Assembly: GCA_049578985.1 (NCBI GenBank)
Contig: JBAUMZ010000053.1
Span: 1 to 64,000, forward strand
Length of the DNA: 64,000 nucleotides
Reading direction: 5' to 3'
DNA from: TH5896 sp049578985
GTDB lineage: Archaea > Thermoproteota > Nitrososphaeria > Nitrososphaerales > Nitrososphaeraceae
Position numbers and translations under genes: made by a program. The notes under the pieces were generated by a model. It ran no database searches and was not told the origin of the DNA. It saw nothing but the letters and a program-made list of their open reading frames with translations. The first letter of the stretch is position 1, and every line of letters begins with the position of its first letter. This document shows, piece after piece, positions 17,700 through 26,887 of this stretch.

Positions 17700-18710
17700 T
17701 TAGCCGTACATAAGATTCTCTTCTTCACCCTGACCCGTCTCATTCTCCTTTATCGATCTCTGCTGATTGCGGATGGAATTCGCGATTTTTTCAAGATTCT
17801 TTTTGACTTGATCACCTTGTTGTCTTAACTTTCTGACGTCAATCCTTAGTTCGTCGTACCTAGTTATCCCTGCAAGTGTTTCAAGTATTATAGCAGCGCC
17901 CTCAGGATCCGGAATACCACTCAACGATGGAACAAGCACGGCGATACATGGAATATTATTGGAAATGCAGGAAGATAGTAAGCCACCAGATATCCCGCCA
18001 ATATATGTAGGTTCTATATTGTCAGAAGTATCATGATATCTAGGTAAGCTTTCATAGCCAATTTTCCCTTGACTTCTTTTCTTTGAATGTTTCAGGTTCC
18101 CATCAAATGCATCGAGTTTGTTGATTAGAGTATGATTATCTTCACTGTTAGAGAGTATAAATGGAATTCTTTTTGATTGTGGTATACCTTGCATCGGTAT
18201 GCCTTCTAGAACTAGCACATCGGTGACCTTGCTGTCTAATGCCCACTTCATCACAGAGTCAAGGACACGATGAATGCCTTGAACTAATAATGGTGTTTCG
18301 CAAACTAGGACGCAAATTGTTCCTTTATTATTAGCGTACAGTCTAAAGGGATGCCTTAGTTTTCCGCCAACATAGATTACGCCAGGCATAATATATTCTG
18401 ATTCGACACACGCTATTTGTCTCATATTCAAAGATTCTATCATAAAACCTGTACTAATAGAACCGACAAGCCCTGGACCGGGAAATCCAGCAATGAGAAG
18501 AGGATTATTAAGTTTTACTGGACCTTCCGTTTCTGAGATAGTTGGGTTTATTGCTGTACTCGTACGCCAATTACCGCGTAAGGCTCCTGTACCCGATGTA
18601 TAGTAGGCTGGACTGACCGTAGAAGGGACATATTTTTGCCCTTGACTTGCATCACGGGCGTTGTTACTCTTGTTTCTTGCCAATATCGACCTACCTATAT
18701 TATCATTCAA
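17700..18710 (-). CDS. PAC2 family (proteasome assembly chaperone-like) protein
   Basis: 336 residues. From ~residue 70 the signature PLLIAGFPGPGLVGSISTGF, then ESEYIMPGVIYVGGKLRHPF, and ISGGLLSSCISNNIPCIAVL match the PAC2 family, archaeal/actinobacterial relatives of eukaryotic proteasome assembly chaperones. An unconserved Ser/Thr/Asn-rich N-terminus of ~65 residues precedes it, and the C-terminus is a coiled-coil helix. It is immediately 3' of Ku (gap 63 bp, same strand), so both may be co-transcribed. It probably assists assembly of the proteasome or another complex. Confidence 0.85.
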   Translation of the reverse strand: MNDNIGRSILARNKSNNARDASQGQKYVPSTVSPAYYTSGTGALRGNWRTSTAINPTISETEGPVKLNNPLLIAGFPGPGLVGSISTGFMIESLNMRQIACVESEYIMPGVIYVGGKLRHPFRLYANNKGTICVLVCETPLLVQGIHRVLDSVMKWALDSKVTDVLVLEGIPMQGIPQSKRIPFILSNSEDNHTLINKLDAFDGNLKHSKKRSQGKIGYESLPRYHDTSDNIEPTYIGGISGGLLSSCISNNIPCIAVLVPSLSGIPDPEGAAIILETLAGITRYDELRIDVRKLRQQGDQVKKNLEKIANSIRNQQRSIKENETGQGEEENLMYG

Positions 18711-18773
18711 GATTGATAATTGTTTTTATAAATTAACTGCAAGAGACACAATATATACACTTACGACATTGGC

Positions 18774-19664
18774 TTAATCCTTGCTTCTACCGGTTCTTGA
18801 AGAAGAAGATGGAGATGAAGATGAAGAAGACGATGAAGGCCGTTCCAGACTAGCTTTCAATGCTGCGATCAAATCCTGTGTTTGTTGTGGCTCTTTGGTT
18901 ACTTGCCGAATCAGATGGACTTTCCCCTTAGCCTTTGCATTTATTAGTTTCTCCAATTCTTCTGCATACTCATCATGGTAACGAGATATATCGAAGTTTT
19001 CGTTTGTTAGGTTTTCTACTAACAATTGGCCTAGCGAACTCTCCTTTTCGTCAATGAATGGTACCCTAGCCTCAGATATTTCTGTAATAGCCTCTACTGG
19101 TTTTATTTCATTTAAGTAGTGAAGCGTGTGTAGTACAAGTCCCCTTTGATAGGCTCTTATAGCAACCAACTGCTCTCCTTCCCCCCTTAGAACTACCTTG
19201 CCAATTGCTGCTTTTCTTGTATCATGTAAGACCTTCACTAGCAGAGAATAAGCTTTGTCTTGAACAGAAGGCGCAGAGCTCTCTTTTCCTTTCTTTCTCG
19301 CTCTCTTATCATTGGGGTCAGGAGCTAAGTAATAGCTCTTCTCCACGAACAATGGGTCAAGCTCATGTTCATCGATAAACTCTTTGATGTTTATGGCACT
19401 TGTGCTTTCAATAGCAATTTTTTCTAGATCTTGCTTTTCAATTACAACATATTTATCCTTGGCAATCTCATATCCTTTTTTTATTTCTGAATACTCGACT
19501 TCTCTTTCTTCGATCGGGCACCACTTCTTGTATCGTATCCTGTGTCCCTCTTTGTCAAGTTGATTGAATGAAAAATTCTTTGAAGCATCAATGGTAGTGT
19601 AAAGCCTGACAGGTACATTAACCAGTCCGAAAGATATGCTCCCGGTCCATATAGTGGAGACCAT
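18774..19664 (-). CDS. ku: Ku protein of bacterial-type NHEJ
   Basis: 296 residues, the size of bacterial Ku. The start MVSTIWTGSISFGLVNVPVR is the family signature, followed by NQLDKEGHRIRYKKW, and the FVEKSYYLAPDP and AYQRGLVLHTLHYLNEI segments of the Ku core ring. Bacterial-type Ku forms a homodimeric ring on DNA ends and recruits LigD. The C-terminal Ser-rich tail (SLERPSSSSS...) replaces the extended tail of bacterial Ku. LigD is encoded ~8.4 kb away on the same strand, so a complete Ku/LigD pair exists in this window. Confidence 0.97.
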   Translation of the reverse strand: MVSTIWTGSISFGLVNVPVRLYTTIDASKNFSFNQLDKEGHRIRYKKWCPIEEREVEYSEIKKGYEIAKDKYVVIEKQDLEKIAIESTSAINIKEFIDEHELDPLFVEKSYYLAPDPNDKRARKKGKESSAPSVQDKAYSLLVKVLHDTRKAAIGKVVLRGEGEQLVAIRAYQRGLVLHTLHYLNEIKPVEAITEISEARVPFIDEKESSLGQLLVENLTNENFDISRYHDEYAEELEKLINAKAKGKVHLIRQVTKEPQQTQDLIAALKASLERPSSSSSSSSPSSSSRTGRSKD

Positions 19665-19872
19665 GTAATCAAAATAATTTGTACTTTAAATTTAATAAAT
19701 TCAGCTATACATTACTGACGGCTATTCCTCCAGATGAATAAATTGCAGAATATAATTCAATAACAAAATTTTATGTGAATATTATATAATTTATTTCTAT
19801 CAAGATTTCACATTCGGCTAATCATAAAGTAATCAGAAGAATAATTATGGAACCTAGGGTCTAATCTAGATA

Positions 19873-21942
19873 ATGTCTAACCATAGGTATCATTTCGTGT
19901 ATGCAGCTGATGTTAAAGATATAGAAGCTAAGGGTGACTGTATCTCGCTATCAGTCAAAAAGCATCCCATTGCACTTTTTTCGTACAATTCTATGGTTTA
20001 TGCCCTAGATAACAGATGCCCTCACATGGGCTTTCCTCTTAGTCAAGGCACACTTAAAAATGGTATCCTTACGTGCCATTGGCATCACGCACGGTTTGAT
20101 CCTCATAACGGCGGAACTTTTGACCAGTGGGCTGGTGATGTAGAAGCATACCCAGTACAAATTCGAAATAATAGCGAGATTTGGATAGGTATACCTGTCG
20201 AAAATGAATCAGCTATGGGCACAGCTGCAGCTGCTGCTTTCAGTGTCACTGCCTCCCATAGTGAAATGATGTTAGATATAGGTCTGAAACGAAATATTTC
20301 ATTGACAATAGCCAAAGCAATCATTGGGTTGTCTCTAACCTCATCATATCAGAGTCTCTCAAAGTCTGCAGCGACAGATAACAATAGTAACAGTAATAGT
20401 AACGATGATAATCATGCAGTCCATGATAGTTTAGAATACTCCTTTAGAAAAGGCCTTGAATTCGGTGCAAAGTACAAACAATCTGGATGGGGAGTTGGAT
20501 TAACTATCCATACGTGTATGATGAATGTCGCTACACTATTTCATGTCAAAAGCGATAAACTACATGCTCTATATCATGGTCTCTCCGCAGTAGCCCAAGA
20601 CTGTGCTTCCATGCCACCCAGATTCACAATCCCTCCTTTGCCCAAACCTTGGCCCGATTTATCGACTCTTAAGAGTTGGTTTCGTCAGTTTGTAGAATCG
20701 AGGAATGCAACAGCAGCAGAGCGATGTCTGGTAACTGCAATCCATGCAGAAGCAGATGCGGCTCAACTTGCCGATATGCTTTTTGCAGCAGCTACAGATC
20801 ACAGGTTTGTAGGTGGAGGACATACTTTGGATTTTACCAACAAAGCATTAGAGGCATTAGATTATGTCGGTTGGAAAGATAAAGAACTAGTCGCATCAGT
20901 TTTAGGTAGTCTTGTGTCAGGATATGCCACTGCAGAGCGGATGGAAGAGTCTAGCTCATGGCGACATCCCATAGATTTAGTCACCATACTTGAGGATGCA
21001 TTCAAAGAACTGCCCTCCGCCTTAGAAGAAGGAGGATTAAGGAGAGAAGAAGAAAAAATGGCTCGGCCAGAAGATACGAATAAGAGGAGTACAAATAAAA
21101 AGGAAATCGATCTAATAGATACTCTTTTAGGTGACGATCCAAAATTGATAGTTAATGATCTACTTGCTGCTTTGAGACGGGGAATATCTGAAGAGGAGCT
21201 CGCGGGGGTGATTGCCTATGCAGCTGCTCTCAGAATAGCTCAGTTTAATACACGCAATGAATTCACAGATTGGGATGTCGCTCTTCATACCTTTACCTTT
21301 GCTAATGCTGCTCATCAATGTCTGCAACGTATTTCTGGATCCATGAGAAAGGAATCTGAATCACAATTTCCTACGAATTATCGACGACATGAACTAACGC
21401 GCGGGGTATTTGATGGTGCAATGAGAGTGTATCTAAATAGATTTCTTAACATACCTCCAGCTTCTATACCTAATCTAGATAGTAACTTCAAGCATGTTAC
21501 TATCAGTAATATCGATGAACTGAATGTGATAGAAGAAAGGCTGTCAACGCTGCTTGATAAGCAACAGCAAGTAGATGCTGCAGCACAATTAGTTGCTGAT
21601 TTTTACGATCGTCCCTCTACGGGTAACAGTAGCAGTAGCAACCACGAGTTTCAACTCGAACAAAAAAGAAGGTATTTTCTTATGGACTTGATTGGACGGT
21701 TATTGGTTCGAGAGGATCGCAGTTTTCATTTGATTCAAATGATAGAGGCCACACTTAAACAATGCTCTACCATAAATAGTACGTTATCTTTTTCCGCAGA
21801 TCAGCCTCAGATTATTAAAGAATATCACTTTATGTTGGCAGCAGTACGCTATTTAGCTGCGCATTCTCCGACAATGCGTTCCCAAACACATACATTTCAA
21901 ACAGCTGTTCAATTATCTTTAGGTCAGACCCTTTTCGAATAA
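19873..21942 (+). CDS. Rieske [2Fe-2S] protein with large helical C-terminal domain
   Basis: 689 residues. The N-terminal ~105 residues are a Rieske domain: RCPHMGFPLSQGTLKNGILT then CHWHHARFD, giving CxH-x17-CxxH cluster ligands. The remaining ~580 residues are mainly helical, with repeated Ala/Leu-rich segments (LVASVLGSLVSGYATAERME) and a His-rich SGWGVGLTIHTCMM region, and have no domain I can identify. It is divergent from ku with ~210 bp between. A ferredoxin-like electron donor fused to a helical partner domain is inferred; the fusion partner is unknown. Confidence 0.8.
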   Translation: MSNHRYHFVYAADVKDIEAKGDCISLSVKKHPIALFSYNSMVYALDNRCPHMGFPLSQGTLKNGILTCHWHHARFDPHNGGTFDQWAGDVEAYPVQIRNNSEIWIGIPVENESAMGTAAAAAFSVTASHSEMMLDIGLKRNISLTIAKAIIGLSLTSSYQSLSKSAATDNNSNSNSNDDNHAVHDSLEYSFRKGLEFGAKYKQSGWGVGLTIHTCMMNVATLFHVKSDKLHALYHGLSAVAQDCASMPPRFTIPPLPKPWPDLSTLKSWFRQFVESRNATAAERCLVTAIHAEADAAQLADMLFAAATDHRFVGGGHTLDFTNKALEALDYVGWKDKELVASVLGSLVSGYATAERMEESSSWRHPIDLVTILEDAFKELPSALEEGGLRREEEKMARPEDTNKRSTNKKEIDLIDTLLGDDPKLIVNDLLAALRRGISEEELAGVIAYAAALRIAQFNTRNEFTDWDVALHTFTFANAAHQCLQRISGSMRKESESQFPTNYRRHELTRGVFDGAMRVYLNRFLNIPPASIPNLDSNFKHVTISNIDELNVIEERLSTLLDKQQQVDAAAQLVADFYDRPSTGNSSSSNHEFQLEQKRRYFLMDLIGRLLVREDRSFHLIQMIEATLKQCSTINSTLSFSADQPQIIKEYHFMLAAVRYLAAHSPTMRSQTHTFQTAVQLSLGQTLFE

Positions 21943-22055
21943 TGTTTTAGACTCACGCATACACGTAACAAGATTAGAATATGACATAGACACAAGCTCA
22001 GTCTTAGATAAGATGACTAATATGGGTGTTAACTCCTCAGCAATAATAAATTATT

Positions 22056-22919
22056 ATGTCTGGTAGACTGATCGATGGAAATGCCGTGTCTGCAAGTATA
22101 AGATCTAGGCTTGCAAATAGGGTCAGCAACCTAAAAGAGAAAGGGATCTCCCCATGCCTTGCAACTGTCCTAGTAGGAAATGACCCTGCTTCGACAATCT
22201 ATGTACAAAACAAGCAGAAGGCAGCCAAGCAGGTCGGGCTAGTCACTCAAGATCATCAATTGGGGGATAATTTACAGGAAAATGAATTGGTACTCTTAAT
22301 CGATTCTTTGAACAATGACCCTAGCGTTCACGGAATTTTGGTACAACTACCTCTTCCAAAACATATCAACAAATTCAATATAATAAACAAGATTGCGCCG
22401 TACAAAGACGTCGATGGATTAACCTCTAGCAATTCAGGTTTATTGCTGCATGGGCATGCGTCACTCAAACCGTGCACTCCATCTGGGATTATGGAGTTGT
22501 TTGACTACTACAATATTGAAATTAAGTCTCGCAATGCAATTATAGTGAATAGATCCATCCTGGTAGGAAAGCCTCTCGCACTCCTGATGCTGGAACGTGA
22601 TGCTACGGTTACGATATGCCATTCAAAATCAGTAAATTTGAGTCATTTACTATCGGAAGCGGATATAATAATAACAGCAGTTGGAGACCGAAATAAATTT
22701 ATTCTCAGTCCTCAAATGGTCAAAGAAAATGCCGTGGTGATCGATGTAGGAACCAACAGACGGTCAGGAAAACTAGTAGGTGATGTAGATTTTGAGTCTG
22801 TCAGAGAAAAGGCATCTTGGATTACCCCAGTTCCCGGAGGAGTAGGCCCAATGACTATAGCCATGCTGTTAAGTAACACAGTAACTGCTGCCGCCCTAAA
22901 TACTGCTTCTACAATTTAG
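22056..22919 (+). CDS. folD: FolD methylene-THF dehydrogenase/cyclohydrolase
   Basis: 287 residues, full length. Catalytic TIYVQNKQKAAKQVG contains the conserved Tyr-x3-Lys; HGILVQLPLPKHIN, PYKDVDGLTSSNSG, PCTPSGIMELFDYY, and ITPVPGGVGPMTIAMLL are hallmark segments. The NADP site shows as IVNRSILVGKPLALLM (R instead of the usual G in GRSxIVGxP). It interconverts methylene- and formyl-tetrahydrofolate in C1 metabolism. The ATG at 22056 is close to the family N-terminus (GRLIDGNAVS). Confidence 0.95.
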   Translation: MSGRLIDGNAVSASIRSRLANRVSNLKEKGISPCLATVLVGNDPASTIYVQNKQKAAKQVGLVTQDHQLGDNLQENELVLLIDSLNNDPSVHGILVQLPLPKHINKFNIINKIAPYKDVDGLTSSNSGLLLHGHASLKPCTPSGIMELFDYYNIEIKSRNAIIVNRSILVGKPLALLMLERDATVTICHSKSVNLSHLLSEADIIITAVGDRNKFILSPQMVKENAVVIDVGTNRRSGKLVGDVDFESVREKASWITPVPGGVGPMTIAMLLSNTVTAAALNTASTI

Positions 22920-23000
22920 TATAGACTCTGCAAATTTATAATTATGAATAACGATCTGTCTAGGATCGGTTAGTAATGCTTGAGAAGACAGACTGCTGCC

Positions 23001-23342
23001 ATGCATGCACAGACTCAAACGCCTACGAAGTACATATCCCCCGATGCGGTGCTTCCGCGGAAGAACTTGATATACATTGGCGTTGACGTGACATCTGGAG
23101 AATATGAGACAACAGTTATTCTTGATGATAATAATGATGTTAATGAAAAAAACGTATCCAAGCTAGACTCCGATGGTGATGGCCTATCAGATAATCAGGA
23201 ATTAGAGGTTTACGGGACAGACCCGCAGAGCCAAGATTCCGATGGTGATGGCCTATTAGCTATTCTCCTACTCCCATTTCCACAACTTTATCTGATGACT
23301 GGATGTTTCGAAGTTTTCTTCTACCCCAAATACTGTTACTGA
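23001..23342 (+). CDS. truncated protein with thrombospondin-type-3 calcium repeats
   Basis: About 113 residues from ATG 23001. Near residues 55-85 it has DSDGDGLSDNQELEVYGTDP and a second SDGDGLLA, calcium-binding type-3 repeats. At the second repeat the protein departs into an unrelated hydrophobic tail (LAILLLPFPQLYLM). The DNA around both repeats shares the 22-bp block GATTCCGATGGTGATGGCCTAT, so recombination between repeats may have cut the original gene. The frame after the stop still looks coding (NVNSAWFFTSPSWTKTYVSR) in another frame. Likely a broken surface protein. Confidence 0.5.
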   Translation: MHAQTQTPTKYISPDAVLPRKNLIYIGVDVTSGEYETTVILDDNNDVNEKNVSKLDSDGDGLSDNQELEVYGTDPQSQDSDGDGLLAILLLPFPQLYLMTGCFEVFFYPKYCY

Positions 23343-23465
23343 ATTGTTGAGTCCGCTCCATCTTCGCCGAATGTTAATTCTGCTTGGTTCTTCACCTCTC
23401 CATCTTGGACCAAGACTTATGTTAGTAGGGTAAAATAATAAGATAGGCAGCATTTAAGCTTTGTA

Positions 23466-24566
23466 TTGGATAACCAAGAGCCAATTTCGTATAATAACTA
23501 TGGTGAACGGTTGCAACACTTATTAGAATCCAAAAAGATTACAACTGATCAATTCAACCATTTCCGATCTAGAGGTATCAAAATTATTCGTCCTTTGCAA
23601 GATTTCGGTTTAGGATCTCTTGGGCGTGTATTGCCCCAGATAGTGGTCGGAGCCTCAGATGAATTCATTAGACGAATGAAAATCCCTTACCAAGCAACTA
23701 GTTTCCTAGTTGCTAATACCAAACCTAACTTAGATGGATGGTATGTATACAAGATTCCTGAACAACCCAAAGGTGGACTCCAACTTTTGAGTGGTGGTAA
23801 AAGGAGGGTTGGTGATAATATTTTTGCATCCACACATAGAATAATCCTGGGAAGAAAAGCAATACTCGTCAGTGCGGTTAACTTGATGGCAAATAAGAAT
23901 AATATCTGGAATTGGCATTTCTTTGGAGACCATCTAAAACGAGACAAAGAATCGCTGTATGATGATCTGGTGAAACTTGAGGCCATAATGAAACATGAAG
24001 ACAATTCGGAGAATGGTGTTGATAGAACATACCCATATTACTATATAGTAATCGCGAGATCAGAATCAACCTTTAAAAAATTGGAAGTTGTTGAAAATTA
24101 TCTGCAAAACAAGATTGCAGTCCTAAATCCTGAAAGCATGATACATGTTATTTTTGTCACTAATAAATCTGGCTTTGATTTTGCTTCGAAAAGAATTGAA
24201 GAGTCCAGTTTAGTCAGCTATATTGATACAGGAGAAACTTTCAATATGTATCAGGGAATGCAAGAACTAAACCAAAAGTATGGTGTTGATCTGATCTTAA
24301 ATGACGGCGGTCGTATAATGTCAGAAGGAATTAGGAGAGAAGGCCTTCTAGGCGAAGAAAGAATGTCCTTAGAGCCATTCCCCGGTGAGGACGTCTTTCC
24401 TTTAAATAAATATATTGATCCCACCACAGTTGCTGGGTCTCATGGTTTGGGATTAGATGGTGGGGAGATTGAAGGAACATTACTTCTACACTCAAATAAG
24501 CTCGGTGATGAAAAATTGAATGTATATATTTACCCCTTGGAGGAACAGAAAGTAATTCAAAGCTGA
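23466..24566 (+). CDS. hypothetical protein with RibD/DHFR-like C-terminus
   Basis: 366 residues with a TTG start. The C-terminal third, YGVDLILNDGGRIMSEGIRR followed by GLLGEERMSLEPFPG, resembles the RibD/dihydrofolate-reductase-like fold (substrate loop, L.E/NDGG then leader to a P-loop). The first two-thirds, with LQLLSGGKRRVGDNIFAS and LDGWYVYKIPE, are unrecognised. Catalytic residues of neither RibD nor DHFR are certain. It follows the truncated calcium-repeat gene by ~120 bp. A reductase-like role is only a guess. Confidence 0.55.
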   Translation: MDNQEPISYNNYGERLQHLLESKKITTDQFNHFRSRGIKIIRPLQDFGLGSLGRVLPQIVVGASDEFIRRMKIPYQATSFLVANTKPNLDGWYVYKIPEQPKGGLQLLSGGKRRVGDNIFASTHRIILGRKAILVSAVNLMANKNNIWNWHFFGDHLKRDKESLYDDLVKLEAIMKHEDNSENGVDRTYPYYYIVIARSESTFKKLEVVENYLQNKIAVLNPESMIHVIFVTNKSGFDFASKRIEESSLVSYIDTGETFNMYQGMQELNQKYGVDLILNDGGRIMSEGIRREGLLGEERMSLEPFPGEDVFPLNKYIDPTTVAGSHGLGLDGGEIEGTLLLHSNKLGDEKLNVYIYPLEEQKVIQS

Positions 24567-24858
24567 CCGGATAAAAGTATTAATGAACCAATAAATATGC
24601 TAGGTTTAACACCACTTCGATAATGCCGTGGATGCTATCTTTGGCCTTATTCTCGTTCCCATTTAATTAATGCCTTATTTCAATTACTGATATACTATTA
24701 CTATTTCCAACTATCTTCTTGAGTTGGACCACATAATCGAGTCCATAATCGAGTCCATATGTGTTGTATTCCAATATTCGATGATAATATGGCCAGCTGA
24801 ATAATGACGACGAATTGAGAAAAGATGATAAAACTAATGACCAGAACTAAATAGAGAA

Positions 24859-26145
24859 GTGAGAAATGAAAAGAAGGAGACGAAGGAGATCCTGACCAAT
24901 TCCTCTGCATCGCTCAAAGAAAATAAGCAAACCAAGCGTAATCCCGACGGAGATAATTCCAACGCTATTGAAAATGTTCTAGTGCTCCAGGGTGGCGGCT
25001 CTCTGGGCGCCTTCGGCTGCGGCGTATTCAAAGCCATTTCCAATTACAATATCAAATTAGATATAACTGCAGGTACATCTATTGGAGGCATAAACGCAGC
25101 GATTATTGCTGGAAGTAAGGATGAGGAACATCCAGAAAAATCATTGGAACACTTTTGGTTGGAATTGTCTGAAAGTTTTGTAAACTTGGACCATATATTT
25201 TCTTCTCCCTCAGATTCTATACCACACAAAAAGAATAGCCATTCTAATACCTCTTCTAATATCCTTCGGAACTACGATATGAAAATGAGGCAGGTTAGAT
25301 CCTTCTATAGCTCGGCTATTTTTGGAAATGATAAGATGTTTAGACCGAGATGGAGACAGGAGACTCCATTCTCAGATCCAGGGTATCTTATACCACAAAA
25401 TTGGACTTATCTATACGATCATACACCACTAGTAAATACCTTAGAAAAATATATTGATTATGACAAACTGAGACCAAATGGGAAGCCTAACTCTCGATTA
25501 ATACTAACAGCAGTAAATGTTCTAAATGCCGAACCATTAACCTTTGACAGTTCAAGGGAACAAATTACACCAAAGCATATACTCGCAACTTCTGCTTATC
25601 CTCTTTACAATTTCAAATGGGTGGAGGTCGAGAAAGGAGTTTACTGCTGGGACGGAGGCCTTCTGAGTAATACGCCATTAAGAGAGGTTATTGATGCATC
25701 TCCTGTAAATGACAAGCGGATATTTCTTGTCGAAAACTATCCAAAAAAAGTTGATTCACTCCCAAATAGCCTACCGGAGGTCCATCATAGGGCAAGAGAT
25801 ATCATGTTTTCAGACAAAACGAAGCATAATATAGTCATGTCGAAGGTGATTACTATGTATCTGAAGTATATTGATGAACTCTATAAGCTAATTGAAGATC
25901 ATGTTGATTTATCGAACGTTGATCAAGATCAACTCAAGAAGGTCCGTAATAAATATAAGAAAATAAAACGAGAACGTGGGGCTGAAATAAAGGATATCTT
26001 ATACATAACTCGAGATGAACCTTATCCCCATATATATGAGAATGCAGATTTTTCACCCCAAACAATAAAAGCATCAATCAAAGAAGGCGAGATTAAGACG
26101 GCTGAAATACTGGATCGAAAGATGGACTCTAAAGGTACGGTTTGA
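24859..26145 (+). CDS. patatin-like phospholipase
   Basis: 428 residues, GTG start. After a charged ~35-residue N-terminus: LVLQGGGSLGAFGCGVFKAI (oxyanion hole), ITAGTSIGGINAAIIAGS (nucleophile Ser in G-x-S-x-G), and CWDGGLLSNTPLREV (catalytic Asp in DGG). These are the patatin Ser-Asp dyad elements, typical of lipid acyl hydrolases. A central insert with Ser/Asn (KKNSHSNTSSN) and a lysine-rich C-terminus follow. A predicted coiled-coil of the final ~100 residues is compatible with membrane association. Substrate unknown. Confidence 0.92.
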   Translation: MRNEKKETKEILTNSSASLKENKQTKRNPDGDNSNAIENVLVLQGGGSLGAFGCGVFKAISNYNIKLDITAGTSIGGINAAIIAGSKDEEHPEKSLEHFWLELSESFVNLDHIFSSPSDSIPHKKNSHSNTSSNILRNYDMKMRQVRSFYSSAIFGNDKMFRPRWRQETPFSDPGYLIPQNWTYLYDHTPLVNTLEKYIDYDKLRPNGKPNSRLILTAVNVLNAEPLTFDSSREQITPKHILATSAYPLYNFKWVEVEKGVYCWDGGLLSNTPLREVIDASPVNDKRIFLVENYPKKVDSLPNSLPEVHHRARDIMFSDKTKHNIVMSKVITMYLKYIDELYKLIEDHVDLSNVDQDQLKKVRNKYKKIKRERGAEIKDILYITRDEPYPHIYENADFSPQTIKASIKEGEIKTAEILDRKMDSKGTV

Positions 26146-26227
26146 TAGCGATAGTCCTGGCCAGTAAGCCAGTAAGTGTAACTATTAAACAATTGATTTT
26201 AACTGGGAATTCTTCTAGGAAATAAGA

Positions 26228-26479
26228 ATGTCTGGCTCGTCAATCCGGATAGGGACATCAGGTTATACGTACTCTTGGAATGAAAGACGACCTTCACCAT
26301 TTAAGTGGTATATCAATCAAGGATTAAATTCCGTGGAAATTAATGCGAGCTACTATAGATTTCCAAAGGAGATTTTGACATGTGTAAAGGATTTAGACGC
26401 AGAGAAGAAGGCCATCTACTTGAACAATGATCATGGCGTGTTACAAAGTGGTCTTTATCTGCTTAAACGAATGCAATAA
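26228..26479 (+). pseudogene. internally deleted DUF72 (YecE) protein
   Basis: 83 codons. The N-terminus IRIGTSGYTYSWNERRPSPF and LNSVEINASYYRFP is the beginning of the DUF72 TIM-barrel family (~240 residues). Immediately after, the sequence jumps to KDLDAEKKAIYLNNDHGVL and YLLKRMQ, the family's C-terminal segment (YFNND...). About 150 central residues are absent without a frameshift, so this is a deletion remnant that cannot form the barrel. Confidence 0.8.
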
Positions 26480-26501
26480 CCCCGTTTATTTACGTGAATT
26501 A

Positions 26502-26539
26502 TAGATACTGTATCTTGCGGTAGATACTGTATCCAGCGG
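26502..26539 (+). repeat. 19-bp tandem repeat
   Basis: TAGATACTGTATCTTGCGG followed at once by TAGATACTGTATCCAGCGG, two copies differing at two positions. The shared part is TAGATACTGTATC. Confidence 0.85.
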
Positions 26540-26662
26540 ATTTCTATATCCAAGATCAATTGTTTACTTATTATTGGTACAACTATCATATCTCTGCACA
26601 AAAAGCTTTAGTTTTGGAGACCTGTCACTACGATAAAAGGTTCCGATGAAAGATTTAATGAC

Positions 26663-26714
26663 GATACATTCTATAGATACCTAAAACAGATACATTCTAT
26701 AGATACCTAAAACA
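26663..26714 (+). repeat. 26-bp tandem duplication
   Basis: Two perfect adjacent copies (26663-26688 and 26689-26714) of a 26-bp unit beginning GATACATTCTATAGATACC. Together with the 19-bp repeats nearby, the 26480-26842 gap is made mostly of TATAGATAC-like elements and holds no gene. Confidence 0.9.
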
Positions 26715-26887
26715 GTTTCTCTATAATTTATAGATACTCAGTATACTATCTATTGTTAGATAATACCACAAGTTAATATTGTCTATCTGCATCTATATTC
26801 GCATGGGTTCAAGAATTCGAGACCCCACAAAAATGCCTGTTATTGAAGTTACTGCAGTTACTGCAAAAGAAAGGGGATCCATCACTG

